In this document: positions 11,766 to 19,840 of the stretch, one piece after another | Numbering within the stretch: position 1 is the stretch's first letter | How the letters are laid out: the number at the start of each line of letters is the position of its first letter | Virus record (IMG/VR): IMGVR_UViG_3300005832_000027 | Location: 1 to 39,896 of that record | DNA from: a virus | Length of the DNA: 39,896 bases | Reading direction: 5' to 3' (one strand) | Notes under the pieces: generated by a model | Database searches by the model: none | Told to the model about the DNA's origin: nothing | The model's input: only the letters and a program-made list of their open reading frames with translations | Program-made: the position numbers and the translations under genes

Positions 11766-13047
11766 AACTATTAAATTCCACAGGCATCAACGGCTCGCAA
11801 TTTTCAGCGGCAAGCGCATTATTTGTGCTATTGCCGGGCTGCAAAGCGGAAAAACATTGGCAGGCGGGATATGGACCAGGATGCAGGTGAGTAAATTCAC
11901 TGATCCTGAAGATTCGTTTATTGTTACCGCTCCAACATACAAAATTATGAACTCGTCCACACTTCCCCGGTTTATGAAATATCATTCTGGCCTGGGATCG
12001 CTTAATCGCGAACGCATGGAGTTCCGGCTCAACCACGGGCCTATGATATTTCTGCGGTCTATGGACAATCCATGGAGCGCAGAGGGAATTACTCGCTGCC
12101 GGGCGATATGGGGAGATGAGGCGGGACTCAACAGCACTCAGGCGCATATCAATCTCATGGGGCGCGCTGCGCCGATGAAGGCCAATATTTTCTATTCGAC
12201 TACGCCGTATAAGCTCAACAATTTTCTATTTCGTGATCTGTATGAGCCATGGAAACATGGAGAGCGCGACGATGTTGATGTAATCCAGTGGACATCTAAA
12301 GACAACCCTTATTTTCCCCCTGATGAGTACGAGCGGCAGAAACGGCTACTCGATCCCCGCATGTTCGCAATGCGATACGAGGGACTGTTCGAGCGCATGG
12401 CCGGACTCGTTTATCAGGACTTCGACTACACCAACTACAGCGACGCGTTCCCGATCGACCACACCAAATTTACGGTATTTGGTGGCATCGACTGGGGGTA
12501 CACTGACCCGTTTGCAATCACCATCCGGGCGTTATCCAATGACGGGCAGCATGATTACCAGATAGCCGAGTACAGGCGCAGCGGACACACACCGGACGAG
12601 CAGATCAGCGTCACCAGGCAGTACATGCGGGAGCACGGCGTCACGATGTTTTACGCAGACAACGCCGAGCCTGGGCTGATTGCTCTGTTCGGCAAATCTG
12701 GGATTCCGATCGTCGGGGTGAAGAACAAGAACATCGAATACGGGATCTCCGTTCATCAGGCGATCATCAGAGCAAGGGTTCATCAGGTATTCCGCGGCCG
12801 CTGCCCGGAGACGGAAGGGGAGTACGAGAGCTATCAGTACAAGGACTTCAACATCGACACGCAGGCGGCGGCGGTCCCCCTTGATCTCAACAATCATCTG
12901 ATGGACGCCAATAGATACGTTACTGTTGAGACCATGCACATCCGGGACAGGGCTTTCAAGCCGTTCGTCCCCGCAAAGACGCATTTGCAGCAATTACTTG
13001 CCGGGGAGTTCGCCGTGAAAAAGGCGGACGACTGGTATGAACAATAG
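11758..13047 (+). CDS. terL: Terminase large subunit
   Basis: 429 aa from GTG 11758, chosen because GGAAGAAGG stands before it and it overlaps the small-subunit stop by 8 nt; the ATG at 11707 lacks a site. Walker A is AGLQSGKT (about residue 25), Walker B CRAIWGDEAG (about 115). The C-terminal nuclease has GGIDWGYTDP (about 240) and TMFYADNAEP, the acidic residues of the RNase H-like fold. It is the ATP-driven DNA packaging motor and genome-cutting enzyme, acting at the portal vertex. Confidence 0.93.
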   Translation: MPETIKFHRHQRLAIFSGKRIICAIAGLQSGKTLAGGIWTRMQVSKFTDPEDSFIVTAPTYKIMNSSTLPRFMKYHSGLGSLNRERMEFRLNHGPMIFLRSMDNPWSAEGITRCRAIWGDEAGLNSTQAHINLMGRAAPMKANIFYSTTPYKLNNFLFRDLYEPWKHGERDDVDVIQWTSKDNPYFPPDEYERQKRLLDPRMFAMRYEGLFERMAGLVYQDFDYTNYSDAFPIDHTKFTVFGGIDWGYTDPFAITIRALSNDGQHDYQIAEYRRSGHTPDEQISVTRQYMREHGVTMFYADNAEPGLIALFGKSGIPIVGVKNKNIEYGISVHQAIIRARVHQVFRGRCPETEGEYESYQYKDFNIDTQAAAVPLDLNNHLMDANRYVTVETMHIRDRAFKPFVPAKTHLQQLLAGEFAVKKADDWYEQ

Positions 13048-13058
13048 AGGAGGAGCGT

Positions 13059-13241
13059 ATGAATGTTCTAATCGGGTACATCAAATCGAAAACGTTCTGG
13101 TTGAACGTGCTCGGTGTAGCTGTGCAGGTGATCAACTCTAATACCGGGCAATGGTTTCCGGTTGAGACGGGGATTGTAATTCAGGGCTTTCTCAATCTGA
13201 TCGTCCGTGCGCTCACGACAAAACCGCTGGAGAGAAAATGA
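13059..13241 (+). CDS. 60-aa holin-like small membrane protein
   Basis: ATG at 13059, six nt after GAGGAGC. A Lys-rich start (YIKSKTFWLNVLGVAVQVI), a central Pro-containing loop and a second hydrophobic helix ending VRALTTKPLERK. This K-TFWLN ... TTKPL pattern occurs in a family of small phage proteins often annotated as holin-like. Lysis activity is an inference; no endolysin was found nearby. Confidence 0.55.
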   Translation: MNVLIGYIKSKTFWLNVLGVAVQVINSNTGQWFPVETGIVIQGFLNLIVRALTTKPLERK

Positions 13242-13279
13242 GCATCTTTCATGTTGAATACGATCCGAAGGGATAGGTT

Positions 13280-13594
13280 ATGCCTCTCTATGAATTCCGC
13301 TGCTGCCGGTGTGATCGCAATATCGAGCTCTATTTTGGTATGGACGAACGGAAAGACCCACGATGCATGGTGTGCAACGATCCGCTGTGCCGGGTATTCT
13401 CCCCTGCGGCGATACGCCCGAACGGAGTAAAGCATACCCCGCCCGGAATGGTGGAGGTAGGTACCGAGAGCATCAAAGCTGCCCCGAAGCCGGACCGGTT
13501 TGCAGACGTAGAGCGGGAGATGCACCAAGTTATTGAACAGTGCCCGGACCTCGACGGCTCGGGCGATTGTGAATTGAGTAAATTGCATGCCTGA
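13280..13594 (+). CDS. FmdB-type zinc ribbon protein
   Basis: 104 aa. Begins MPLYEFRCCRCDRNIEL and continues with DPRCMVCNDPLCRVFSP, the two Cys pairs of the FmdB/CxxC zinc ribbon family. The C-terminal ~50 residues are acidic and helical. Such proteins occur in phage head operons between terminase and portal genes; the role is unknown. Its stop overlaps the portal start. Confidence 0.75.
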   Translation: MPLYEFRCCRCDRNIELYFGMDERKDPRCMVCNDPLCRVFSPAAIRPNGVKHTPPGMVEVGTESIKAAPKPDRFADVEREMHQVIEQCPDLDGSGDCELSKLHA

Positions 13595-15443
13595 AGCAGT
13601 CAAAGCGGTAGACGCTAATCAAGTAGTGTCCGGTGGGCCGGACAGTGGGACGCGGACGCCTCACCGGCAGGGATCGGACGAGGAGCGGGAGGTCAGGCTA
13701 GTACTCGATCTCATCCAGCAGGGGAAGGCATACCGATCTAAGTTTGACGAGGACTGGGATACGCGCCGTGATTTCTACGAGGGCAAACAGTGGAAAACCG
13801 GAAGCAATGCAAATTCCAAGCCAGTGATGAATATCATCCGGCAGACGATACAGGCTATCATCCCTCTGCTCACCGACCAGCGTCCCGGTTTCAACCCGGA
13901 GCCGAAAGACCCTACCGATTACGAGTTCGCAAAGTGCGTGGCGACCCTGATTGAGACATGGTGGGACAACACCGCAATGGACCACACGCTCATCGAAGCG
14001 ATTTTCATGAGTATGCTTTACGACTGCGGGATTTTGAAAGTTACATGGGACCCGGATCTTGAGGATGGGATTGGTGATGTGAACGTCGAGAGCATAGACC
14101 CGAGAGATATCTATATCCCCCGCGGTGCTCAGGATTTCACGAAAAACTGCGGCTGGGTGATCCAGATGTCGAAAAAGACGGTCGGGGAAGTACGGCGCAT
14201 GTTCCCTAAAATGGCAGACATGATCAAGGCGGATTCAGCCAAGGACAGCATGGAAAAGATGTCAAAGTCCATGGAGTTGAAGTTCGTATCACCCACCGAC
14301 CAGCACAGCCCGAAAGGGATGTCAGTTGTAGGGGAATCGGCGGACGAGCGGAACTTGTGTGACATAGCCGAGTGCTGGATTGACGACGAGACGCTCATCG
14401 AGGAAGAGCGTGAAGTAGAAGGTGGGAACATCGAGAAGATAGTGAAGAAAAAGTTCCCGAAGGGAAAACTGATCACTATTCTCCCGAACCAGAACATACG
14501 GCTGCAGTCGGTGGAAGCTCCGTATGCTCATGGGAAAAAGCCGTTCGTTCGGATCGTTGACATGATTCTTCCGGGAGAGTTTTACGGCGAGGGCGAGGCC
14601 AAGTCACTCATGCCTACCCAGAAGATCATCAACAAAACCCTGGCACATATTTTCGATGTCATGCAGCTCATGGCAAATCCGGTCTGGATCGTTGAGGAAG
14701 ATTCCGGGGTGGCGGCGGAGACTATCACCAACAGGATATCGTCGGTCGTTACCTGCGCACCAGGGAAAAGTGGTTCAATCATACGCGACTTCCCCCCTGC
14801 ATTGCAGACTGGTATGATCGATATCTATAAGACTCTCATCCGCATGGCAGAGCAGGAGTCAGGGGTAAATGAGATATCGCAGGGCAGGCAGCCCACCGGT
14901 GTGACCGCGGCGTCGGCGATCGATACCCTCAAAGAATCCTCACAGACCAGAATCAGGATGAAGGAGCGTGTGCTGCAGCCCTCCCTTCAACAACTCGCTA
15001 TGCAGGTTGTGGCCCTAATGATGCAGTTTTACCGGGAGCCACGAGTGGCCAGGATCACGAACACGGAGAACGTCTGGCCCGACTATTTCGAGTTTTTCAT
15101 CGAAGAGCAGGGGGACGGACAGTATCTATTCAACAAGAAAAACTATGTCTTCGATCCGAACACGCAGCGATACACCTTGGAGCTGAATCACACCACGATA
15201 GGCCCGACGAAAGGGCTCATGGATATCAAGATAATGAGCGGTACGGCGATGCCGTGGTCAAAGACGGTGAAAACGAATATAGCGTTTAAGCTATTCGAGG
15301 GTGGGGTGATTGACGACAAGAATCTGCTTGAGACTCTGGAATGGCCGGACGCGGAGCAGATAATTAACAGAAAACGAGAACTGGCGGCAGCGATGCCCCC
15401 GCCTGAAGGTCCGGGAGCTCCTCCGCCACAACCACAAGGATAG
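13587..15443 (+). CDS. Portal protein
   Basis: 618 aa, the usual size for podovirus portals. Starts at ATG 13587, overlapping the previous stop. Portal-type features: RDFYEGKQW near residue 65, NIIRQTIQAIIPLLTDQRPGF, an acidic-basic wing, then MANPVWIVEEDSGV and ISQGRQPTGVTAASAIDTLKESSQTRI, the conserved stem/clip helix of the P22/T7-type portal family. The C-terminus is Pro/Gln-rich. Twelve copies form the DNA channel at one capsid vertex and dock the terminase. Confidence 0.88.
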   Translation: MPEAVKAVDANQVVSGGPDSGTRTPHRQGSDEEREVRLVLDLIQQGKAYRSKFDEDWDTRRDFYEGKQWKTGSNANSKPVMNIIRQTIQAIIPLLTDQRPGFNPEPKDPTDYEFAKCVATLIETWWDNTAMDHTLIEAIFMSMLYDCGILKVTWDPDLEDGIGDVNVESIDPRDIYIPRGAQDFTKNCGWVIQMSKKTVGEVRRMFPKMADMIKADSAKDSMEKMSKSMELKFVSPTDQHSPKGMSVVGESADERNLCDIAECWIDDETLIEEEREVEGGNIEKIVKKKFPKGKLITILPNQNIRLQSVEAPYAHGKKPFVRIVDMILPGEFYGEGEAKSLMPTQKIINKTLAHIFDVMQLMANPVWIVEEDSGVAAETITNRISSVVTCAPGKSGSIIRDFPPALQTGMIDIYKTLIRMAEQESGVNEISQGRQPTGVTAASAIDTLKESSQTRIRMKERVLQPSLQQLAMQVVALMMQFYREPRVARITNTENVWPDYFEFFIEEQGDGQYLFNKKNYVFDPNTQRYTLELNHTTIGPTKGLMDIKIMSGTAMPWSKTVKTNIAFKLFEGGVIDDKNLLETLEWPDAEQIINRKRELAAAMPPPEGPGAPPPQPQG

Positions 15444-15447
15444 AATT

Positions 15448-15849
15448 ATGCAAATGTCACCGGGTGAAATGATGGCGTCACAGCAACCGCAAGCCGGAGG
15501 ACTGCCGCAGGGTGGACCGGCCCCGGAACAAGCCGGGGCTACCCCTGAGGAGAGTCCGGTGCTCGACGCATTCCGAACGATAGCCGAGTATGTCGCGGCA
15601 CTATCTGAAATGGGAGATCCGTCGGCACCTGAGCTGCAGAATTTAATGAGCCAGTTTGTGAGTGTCTTGCAGAAAAAGGTCGGTCAGGAGTCCGGCATGG
15701 CCCCACCGCAACAACAGCAGCAGCCCCCTACAGCCCCCAGCCCATTAAATCGGGCGCAGGCTCCGGGTGGAGGCGGCGGGGTAAATCCAATGCTCGGGGG
15801 TATGACCTCCGGGACCAAGGCAATGAGAGGACAGGTAGCGGTAATTTAA
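15448..15849 (+). CDS. 133-aa Gln/Pro/Gly-rich protein
   Basis: Low-complexity ends (QQPQAGGLPQGG; PPQQQQQPPTAPSP) flank one helical segment (DAFRTIAEYVAALSEMG...LQNLMSQFVSVLQKKVG). Lies between portal and scaffold, where phages keep small assembly factors. Its sequence style continues the disordered end of the portal gene just upstream. No family recognised. Confidence 0.6.
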   Translation: MQMSPGEMMASQQPQAGGLPQGGPAPEQAGATPEESPVLDAFRTIAEYVAALSEMGDPSAPELQNLMSQFVSVLQKKVGQESGMAPPQQQQQPPTAPSPLNRAQAPGGGGGVNPMLGGMTSGTKAMRGQVAVI

Positions 15850-15866
15850 CCACGAAAGGGGTTTTT

Positions 15867-16085
15867 ATGAGTGATCGAGGAGTAACGTTTGCCGGTAACG
15901 GCAGTCATGATGTTGGAGACGGCGGCATGAAAAGCGAAAGCGCCGGTGGATTGCAAAGCGGTGGCCCTCTCAAATCTCCTGAAGGTTCGGAGCAGGGAAT
16001 GAGCGCATCGGGTGAAATCGTCAACAACGAGGGCAGTGTCCCGAGTGGCGGCGGTGTGAAATTCGCAGGCGCAGGAAATGACTAA
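15867..16085 (+). CDS. 72-aa Gly/Ser-rich protein
   Basis: ATG at 15867 after AAAGGGG. Composition almost entirely Gly, Ser, Asn and Asp with a duplicated VTFAGNGSHD / VKFAGAGND at its two ends. Probably intrinsically disordered. Unknown function; a minor head component or scaffold partner is the natural guess. Confidence 0.5.
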   Translation: MSDRGVTFAGNGSHDVGDGGMKSESAGGLQSGGPLKSPEGSEQGMSASGEIVNNEGSVPSGGGVKFAGAGND

Positions 16086-16122
16086 CCAGTGACGGCAATC
16101 ACTTTAAACGGAGGAGACAACA

Positions 16123-17010
16123 ATGCCAGGATATGACGGGATCGAGATGGAAGGTGAACTGACAGACGTAGCCGGGCAGCAGCCCGGGGAAGGTGGCACT
16201 GCAGATCCGCAACAGCCTGTCGAAGGACAGCCGCCCGGAGCGCAACCACAAGTCGGAGACCAGCAGACCGTAGAGGGTCAGCAGCAGGTATGGAACGGGC
16301 AGGAATGGGCCTTGAAGTATAGAGGGCAACCATATATTCCAAAAAGCCGCGACGACCTCAAGAATCTCGCCCAGAAAGGTTTTGCATACGAGCAGGGCAT
16401 GTCCCAATTCAACAAGGACCGCACGGCGCTTCAGCAGCAACTTCAGGATCTGCAGAAGCGGACGAAGCACTACGACGAATTCGACAGCCTGCTCAAAACG
16501 AACCCGGCGCTTGCCGATAAAATCGCTACAACCATCCAGGAAATGCAACAACAGCCCGGAGGACAACCGCAAGGAGCGAACATACAGATTTACCAGGATT
16601 TGATGAACAGAATCAACTCTCTGGAACAGACCCACACCGAAAGCCTGAACATGGCAGCGGACCAGAAGGTCGCCGGAAGCATTCAAAAGCTCCGGGCAGA
16701 TCATCCTGATCACGACTGGGAGTTCGACGACGGCGTGTCTGGGCCTCTGGAAAAACAAGTTGTGGCCTTTGCTGTTGAACATGGGATTACCAACCTGGAA
16801 TATGCATACAGGTCAATGATGTGGGACCATGCGGGAACGAACGCTAAGGCGGCGGCGATGAAGGCGGCGGCTGCGAAAAAGCAGCAGGAAACGCGGGCCG
16901 GGGTGGTGAAATCGGGCGCTCCTTCGGGAGGTGCCCCTCAAGGCGGCTATAAATACGGCGATTCTTACAAGGATCTCGCCAGTAAAATGGCCGCGGAACT
17001 CAAAACTTAA
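16123..17010 (+). CDS. Scaffold-like protein
   Basis: 295 aa directly before the capsid gene. An acidic, Gln/Pro/Gly-rich N-terminus is followed by helices (KNLAQKGFAYEQGMSQFNKDRTALQQQLQDLQKRTKHYDEF), likely coiled coil from about residue 90 to 190. The C-terminal tail is Ala/Lys-rich (AKAAAMKAAAAKKQQ), like the basic capsid-binding ends of podovirus scaffolds. Position and composition point to the procapsid scaffold. Confidence 0.75.
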   Translation: MPGYDGIEMEGELTDVAGQQPGEGGTADPQQPVEGQPPGAQPQVGDQQTVEGQQQVWNGQEWALKYRGQPYIPKSRDDLKNLAQKGFAYEQGMSQFNKDRTALQQQLQDLQKRTKHYDEFDSLLKTNPALADKIATTIQEMQQQPGGQPQGANIQIYQDLMNRINSLEQTHTESLNMAADQKVAGSIQKLRADHPDHDWEFDDGVSGPLEKQVVAFAVEHGITNLEYAYRSMMWDHAGTNAKAAAMKAAAAKKQQETRAGVVKSGAPSGGAPQGGYKYGDSYKDLASKMAAELKT

Positions 17011-17020
17011 GGAGAACACT

Positions 17021-17938
17021 ATGGCACTTACTGCCGAACTCTCCGCATTGACGCACAAGTACCTTATTCCAAAGCTCGTCGATAATATCTTCGACAGCAA
17101 CGCGGCACTGCAGAGAGCAAAGAAAAAAGGATGGTATGACACCATCGACAGCGGGACGAGCATCACTCAACCCCTCGCCTACGCGACTACGACCTCGGCG
17201 GGTCGATACAGCGGGTCAGCAACCCTGCTCACCGCCGATAACCAGCAGATCACCGATGCAAGCTGGACCTGGAAACAGTATTATGCGTCAATCCTGATCA
17301 CACGCATCGATGAGCTGAAAAATGCCGGAAAAAGTGGGATCATCAACCACCTGAAGGCAAAAGTTCAGCTCGCGGAGAAAACGCTCAAGGACCTGCTCGG
17401 GACCGATATTTTCTCCGACGGCACGACAGCAAACTCTTTCGAGGGTTTCAAGATGATGTGCGCGGCAACCGGAACGCATGGGACAATCGCAAAGGGCACA
17501 TATTCATGGTGGCAGGCAAACGTCGATTCAACGACCACTGCCCTGACTCCGGTTGCGGTTCAGGCACTCCTCGGGGACTGCACGGTCGACAACGACCGTC
17601 CGACGGTGATCTTCTGCCTACAGGACCAGTTCGACGACCTCTGGGCGGCTCTGCAGCCCCAGCAGCGGTTTGCCGACGAGGAAACCCTGAAAGCAGGGTT
17701 CGTGAACCTGATTATCAACGGTGTTCCGGTGATCGTCGATTCACACGTGGCCAGCGGCTATCTTCACATGATCAACGAGAACTATGTGCAGCTTATTGCG
17801 CATAAGGATGAAAATTTCCGGTTCTCCGGGTTCAGGCAGCCGACAAACCAGAACGTCAAAGTCGCCCAGATCTACTGGACCGGCGCAATGACCAGTTCCA
17901 ACAACCGCATGCACGGAATGATGACCGCGCTAACCTAA
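17021..17938 (+). CDS. Major capsid protein
   Basis: 305 aa from ATG 17021, nine nt after AAGGAG. Begins MALTAELSALTHKYLIPKLVDNIF, typical of HK97-fold coat proteins of this size. Further: SGTSITQPLAYATTT, then SWTWKQYYASILITRIDELKNAG, and near the end NENYVQLIAHKDENFRFSGFRQP and KVAQIYWTGAMTSSNNRMHG. No prohead protease or cleavage-type N-terminal domain is seen. Followed at once by a decoration-type gene. Confidence 0.85.
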   Translation: MALTAELSALTHKYLIPKLVDNIFDSNAALQRAKKKGWYDTIDSGTSITQPLAYATTTSAGRYSGSATLLTADNQQITDASWTWKQYYASILITRIDELKNAGKSGIINHLKAKVQLAEKTLKDLLGTDIFSDGTTANSFEGFKMMCAATGTHGTIAKGTYSWWQANVDSTTTALTPVAVQALLGDCTVDNDRPTVIFCLQDQFDDLWAALQPQQRFADEETLKAGFVNLIINGVPVIVDSHVASGYLHMINENYVQLIAHKDENFRFSGFRQPTNQNVKVAQIYWTGAMTSSNNRMHGMMTALT

Positions 17939-17956
17939 AAGAAGGAGGTGATTACT

Positions 17957-18442
17957 ATGGCAAACGATGGACTTCAACAGCTTTTTGAGGAATCGGTAAG
18001 CGCCATCACGGCAACCAACTCCGTGCAGCTTGGCTCGGAGCGATGGAAAGACGGGAATAAATACCGGTACATCTACAACAAATCGTCCTCGACGGCAGCC
18101 GTCGGGAAGGCGATGGTGTACATAGGTGCGAATGCCTCGGCCAGTTCAGGTTTTTCCCTTACGGTCAGCTCGACCGCGGGGGACTACGACCTTGGGGGAG
18201 TAGTGTACCATACTGATATCGAGCCCCGCAACTACGGCTGGGTTGTAGTCAATGGTGTGATTCCTGGATGTGAAACAAGTTCGGGAACTACCGCCGGGCA
18301 ATATGTTACACTTGCCGCTGATGGACGTTTCAGATCCGGTTCCGCGACGACCGGGGATTTGTATCAACCGCTTGGCGTGGCTCTGACAGTGACGGCAGCT
18401 TCGTCTTATGGAACATTTACTGTTCGAATCAACTGCGCATAA
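17957..18442 (+). CDS. Head decoration-like protein
   Basis: 161 aa. ATG 17957 lies eight nt after GGAGG; a GTG nine nt upstream is inside that site. Almost all beta and Ser/Thr/Gly-rich (TVSSTAGDYDLGG, VVVNGVIPGCETSSG, TLAADGRFRSGSATTGD, PLGVALTVTA). Directly after the coat gene, this is where phages encode decoration proteins that coat the shell. A Ser/Thr-rich exposed protein is also a plausible glycosylation target for the DUF115 enzyme two genes on. Confidence 0.6.
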   Translation: MANDGLQQLFEESVSAITATNSVQLGSERWKDGNKYRYIYNKSSSTAAVGKAMVYIGANASASSGFSLTVSSTAGDYDLGGVVYHTDIEPRNYGWVVVNGVIPGCETSSGTTAGQYVTLAADGRFRSGSATTGDLYQPLGVALTVTAASSYGTFTVRINCA

Positions 18443-18452
18443 GGAGGTTGCT

Positions 18453-18491
18453 ATGGGTTGTGGAAAAAAGAAAAAGGGGAAACCCAAATAA
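18453..18491 (+). CDS. 12-residue peptide MGCGKKKKGKPK
   Basis: ATG seven nt after AAGGAGG, an excellent ribosome site, followed by a stop after 12 codons. Very basic, with one Cys. Short Cys-Lys peptides of this kind are sometimes encoded in podovirus structural operons. It may be a real peptide or a device for translation of the next gene. Function unknown. Confidence 0.45.
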   Translation: MGCGKKKKGKPK

Positions 18492-18495
18492 TAAG

Positions 18496-18517
18496 GCGGC
18501 GGGAGCAATCCCGCTGC
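18496..18517 (+). terminator. Hairpin between head genes and DUF115 gene
   Basis: GCGGCGGGA-GCAA-TCCCGCTGC, 8 of 9 paired, followed only by TTTAT. A weak terminator or attenuator that would lower expression of the downstream glycosyltransferase and tail genes relative to the capsid. Confidence 0.5.
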
Positions 18518-18538
18518 TTTATCAACTGAGGAGAAAAA

Positions 18539-19588
18539 ATGTTAATTGAAATGAACCTTAGACTGAGTCCATACATCGATGGAATACCTCTCGGCAAAGA
18601 GGTGGCGTGGAAAAACGCGACAAGAAACGATGAAGTCACTATTAAATCGTGGGATAAGCAGTGGATCGAGCAGACAAAGCTGAATTCGACTGACTACGAC
18701 TTCACGGCCAACAGCGCCATGCAGGAACATGGAAAATGCGCGCTTCAGCCGGTAATCCTCATGGGTGCCGGGCCGTCACTCGAAAGAAATTGGAAAGACC
18801 TGATCGGTGACGGAAAAAACTGCTTCGGACGCCGGAATATAAAAATTGTCACCAATGTTCATAATTTCCCGTTCTGCGAAGACCGGGGGCTGATGACGAG
18901 TGACGATTATTACATGGTCCTCGACGCCGGAGACGTGTGCATCAAGGAGATGCATGAAGGCGGCGCGCAGAACCCTGAATGGTACTGGAAACATACCGAA
19001 GGCCGGACTCTGGTAGCTTATCATGGGACGCACCCGGATTTCATCAGAAAATGGCGCGGTAAGATCTTATGGTTTACCACGCCGTGCGCTTCTATTGAAC
19101 TGGCACAAGAAATGATGAAGCTGGTCGATATCTCGAAAGTCCCCGGGTTCAACGTCGGCGGGAACGTCATGGGGGCCGCCCTTTACTTCTCAAGAGCAGT
19201 TCTCGGGTGTTCGATACCTATTTTCATGGGAATGGATCTCTGCTTTTCATATGATCAGAAGTTCCACCCGTGGGATTGCTGGTATAATAAAAGCTTCAGC
19301 GGAGTAATGCCGTGGACTGATATATGGGGTAACCGCGTATGGACATGGCAGTCGTATTTCGGGTTCAAAAACTGGTTTGATTACATGGTATGCGGAGGGA
19401 CCGGAAACAACGCTCAATTATGGATCAACGCCACGGAAGGCGGGATCATGGGGGCATACCCGGAGGGTAATCTGCGTCAGATCATTCAGATCGATCTAAA
19501 AACAGTTTTACACATGTTTAATATGAGCAGCTTGTTGCCGTCAATGCTGGAAAAATCGGCGGGCGGACAACTGAATCTACTTTTCTGA
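18539..19588 (+). CDS. DUF115 / Maf-type glycosyltransferase
   Basis: 349 aa, ATG after GAGGAGAAAAA. Residues ~71-82 are VILMGAGPSLERN, the nucleotide-sugar-binding signature of DUF115 (MptE-like) proteins. Residues ~205-240 are FNVGGNVMGAALYFSRAVLGCSIPIFMGMDLCF with a following His-Pro, the second conserved block. The end holds NATEGGIMGAYPEG. In flagellated bacteria Maf/DUF115 enzymes transfer CMP-activated nonulosonic acids to Ser/Thr of flagellin. Here it lies between the head and fibre genes, and the window also carries a NeuB/CMP-sugar operon. The substrate is probably a virion protein; this is inference. Confidence 0.8.
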   Translation: MLIEMNLRLSPYIDGIPLGKEVAWKNATRNDEVTIKSWDKQWIEQTKLNSTDYDFTANSAMQEHGKCALQPVILMGAGPSLERNWKDLIGDGKNCFGRRNIKIVTNVHNFPFCEDRGLMTSDDYYMVLDAGDVCIKEMHEGGAQNPEWYWKHTEGRTLVAYHGTHPDFIRKWRGKILWFTTPCASIELAQEMMKLVDISKVPGFNVGGNVMGAALYFSRAVLGCSIPIFMGMDLCFSYDQKFHPWDCWYNKSFSGVMPWTDIWGNRVWTWQSYFGFKNWFDYMVCGGTGNNAQLWINATEGGIMGAYPEGNLRQIIQIDLKTVLHMFNMSSLLPSMLEKSAGGQLNLLF

Positions 19589-19600
19589 AAGGAAAACATT

Positions 19601-19840
19601 ATGGCGAATACTTTTACCGTTAATCATCAAACCGTATGCGGTTCATGGCGTGCGGTGGTCGGAACGCTTACTATGGACGACGGGTCAGCAGGAGATGCGG
19701 CAAATACCGGATTTCACAATATCTTTACAGCCATCGACAATTCCGCGGTTCAGGCGAAAATCAGCCATACTGCCGGAGCCATTATCGCATGCACGGCAGC
19801 CTCTGCGGCGGTGTATGAGGTTACTATTTTCGGGGTGTAA
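19601..19840 (+). CDS. 79-aa small structural protein
   Basis: ATG after AAAGGAAAACATT. Short beta protein: FTVNHQTVCGSWRAVVGTLTMDDGS, and Ala/Ile-rich strands to the end. Its TAA touches the ATG of the large fibre gene. Similar to small head or tail-attachment proteins in phages by position, with no certain family. Confidence 0.55.
   Translation: MANTFTVNHQTVCGSWRAVVGTLTMDDGSAGDAANTGFHNIFTAIDNSAVQAKISHTAGAIIACTAASAAVYEVTIFGV

Noticed and set aside
11740-12147. Leftward frames opposite the terminase, portal, capsid and tail genes
   Set aside because: Shadows of strong rightward genes, without ribosome sites or recognisable motifs.
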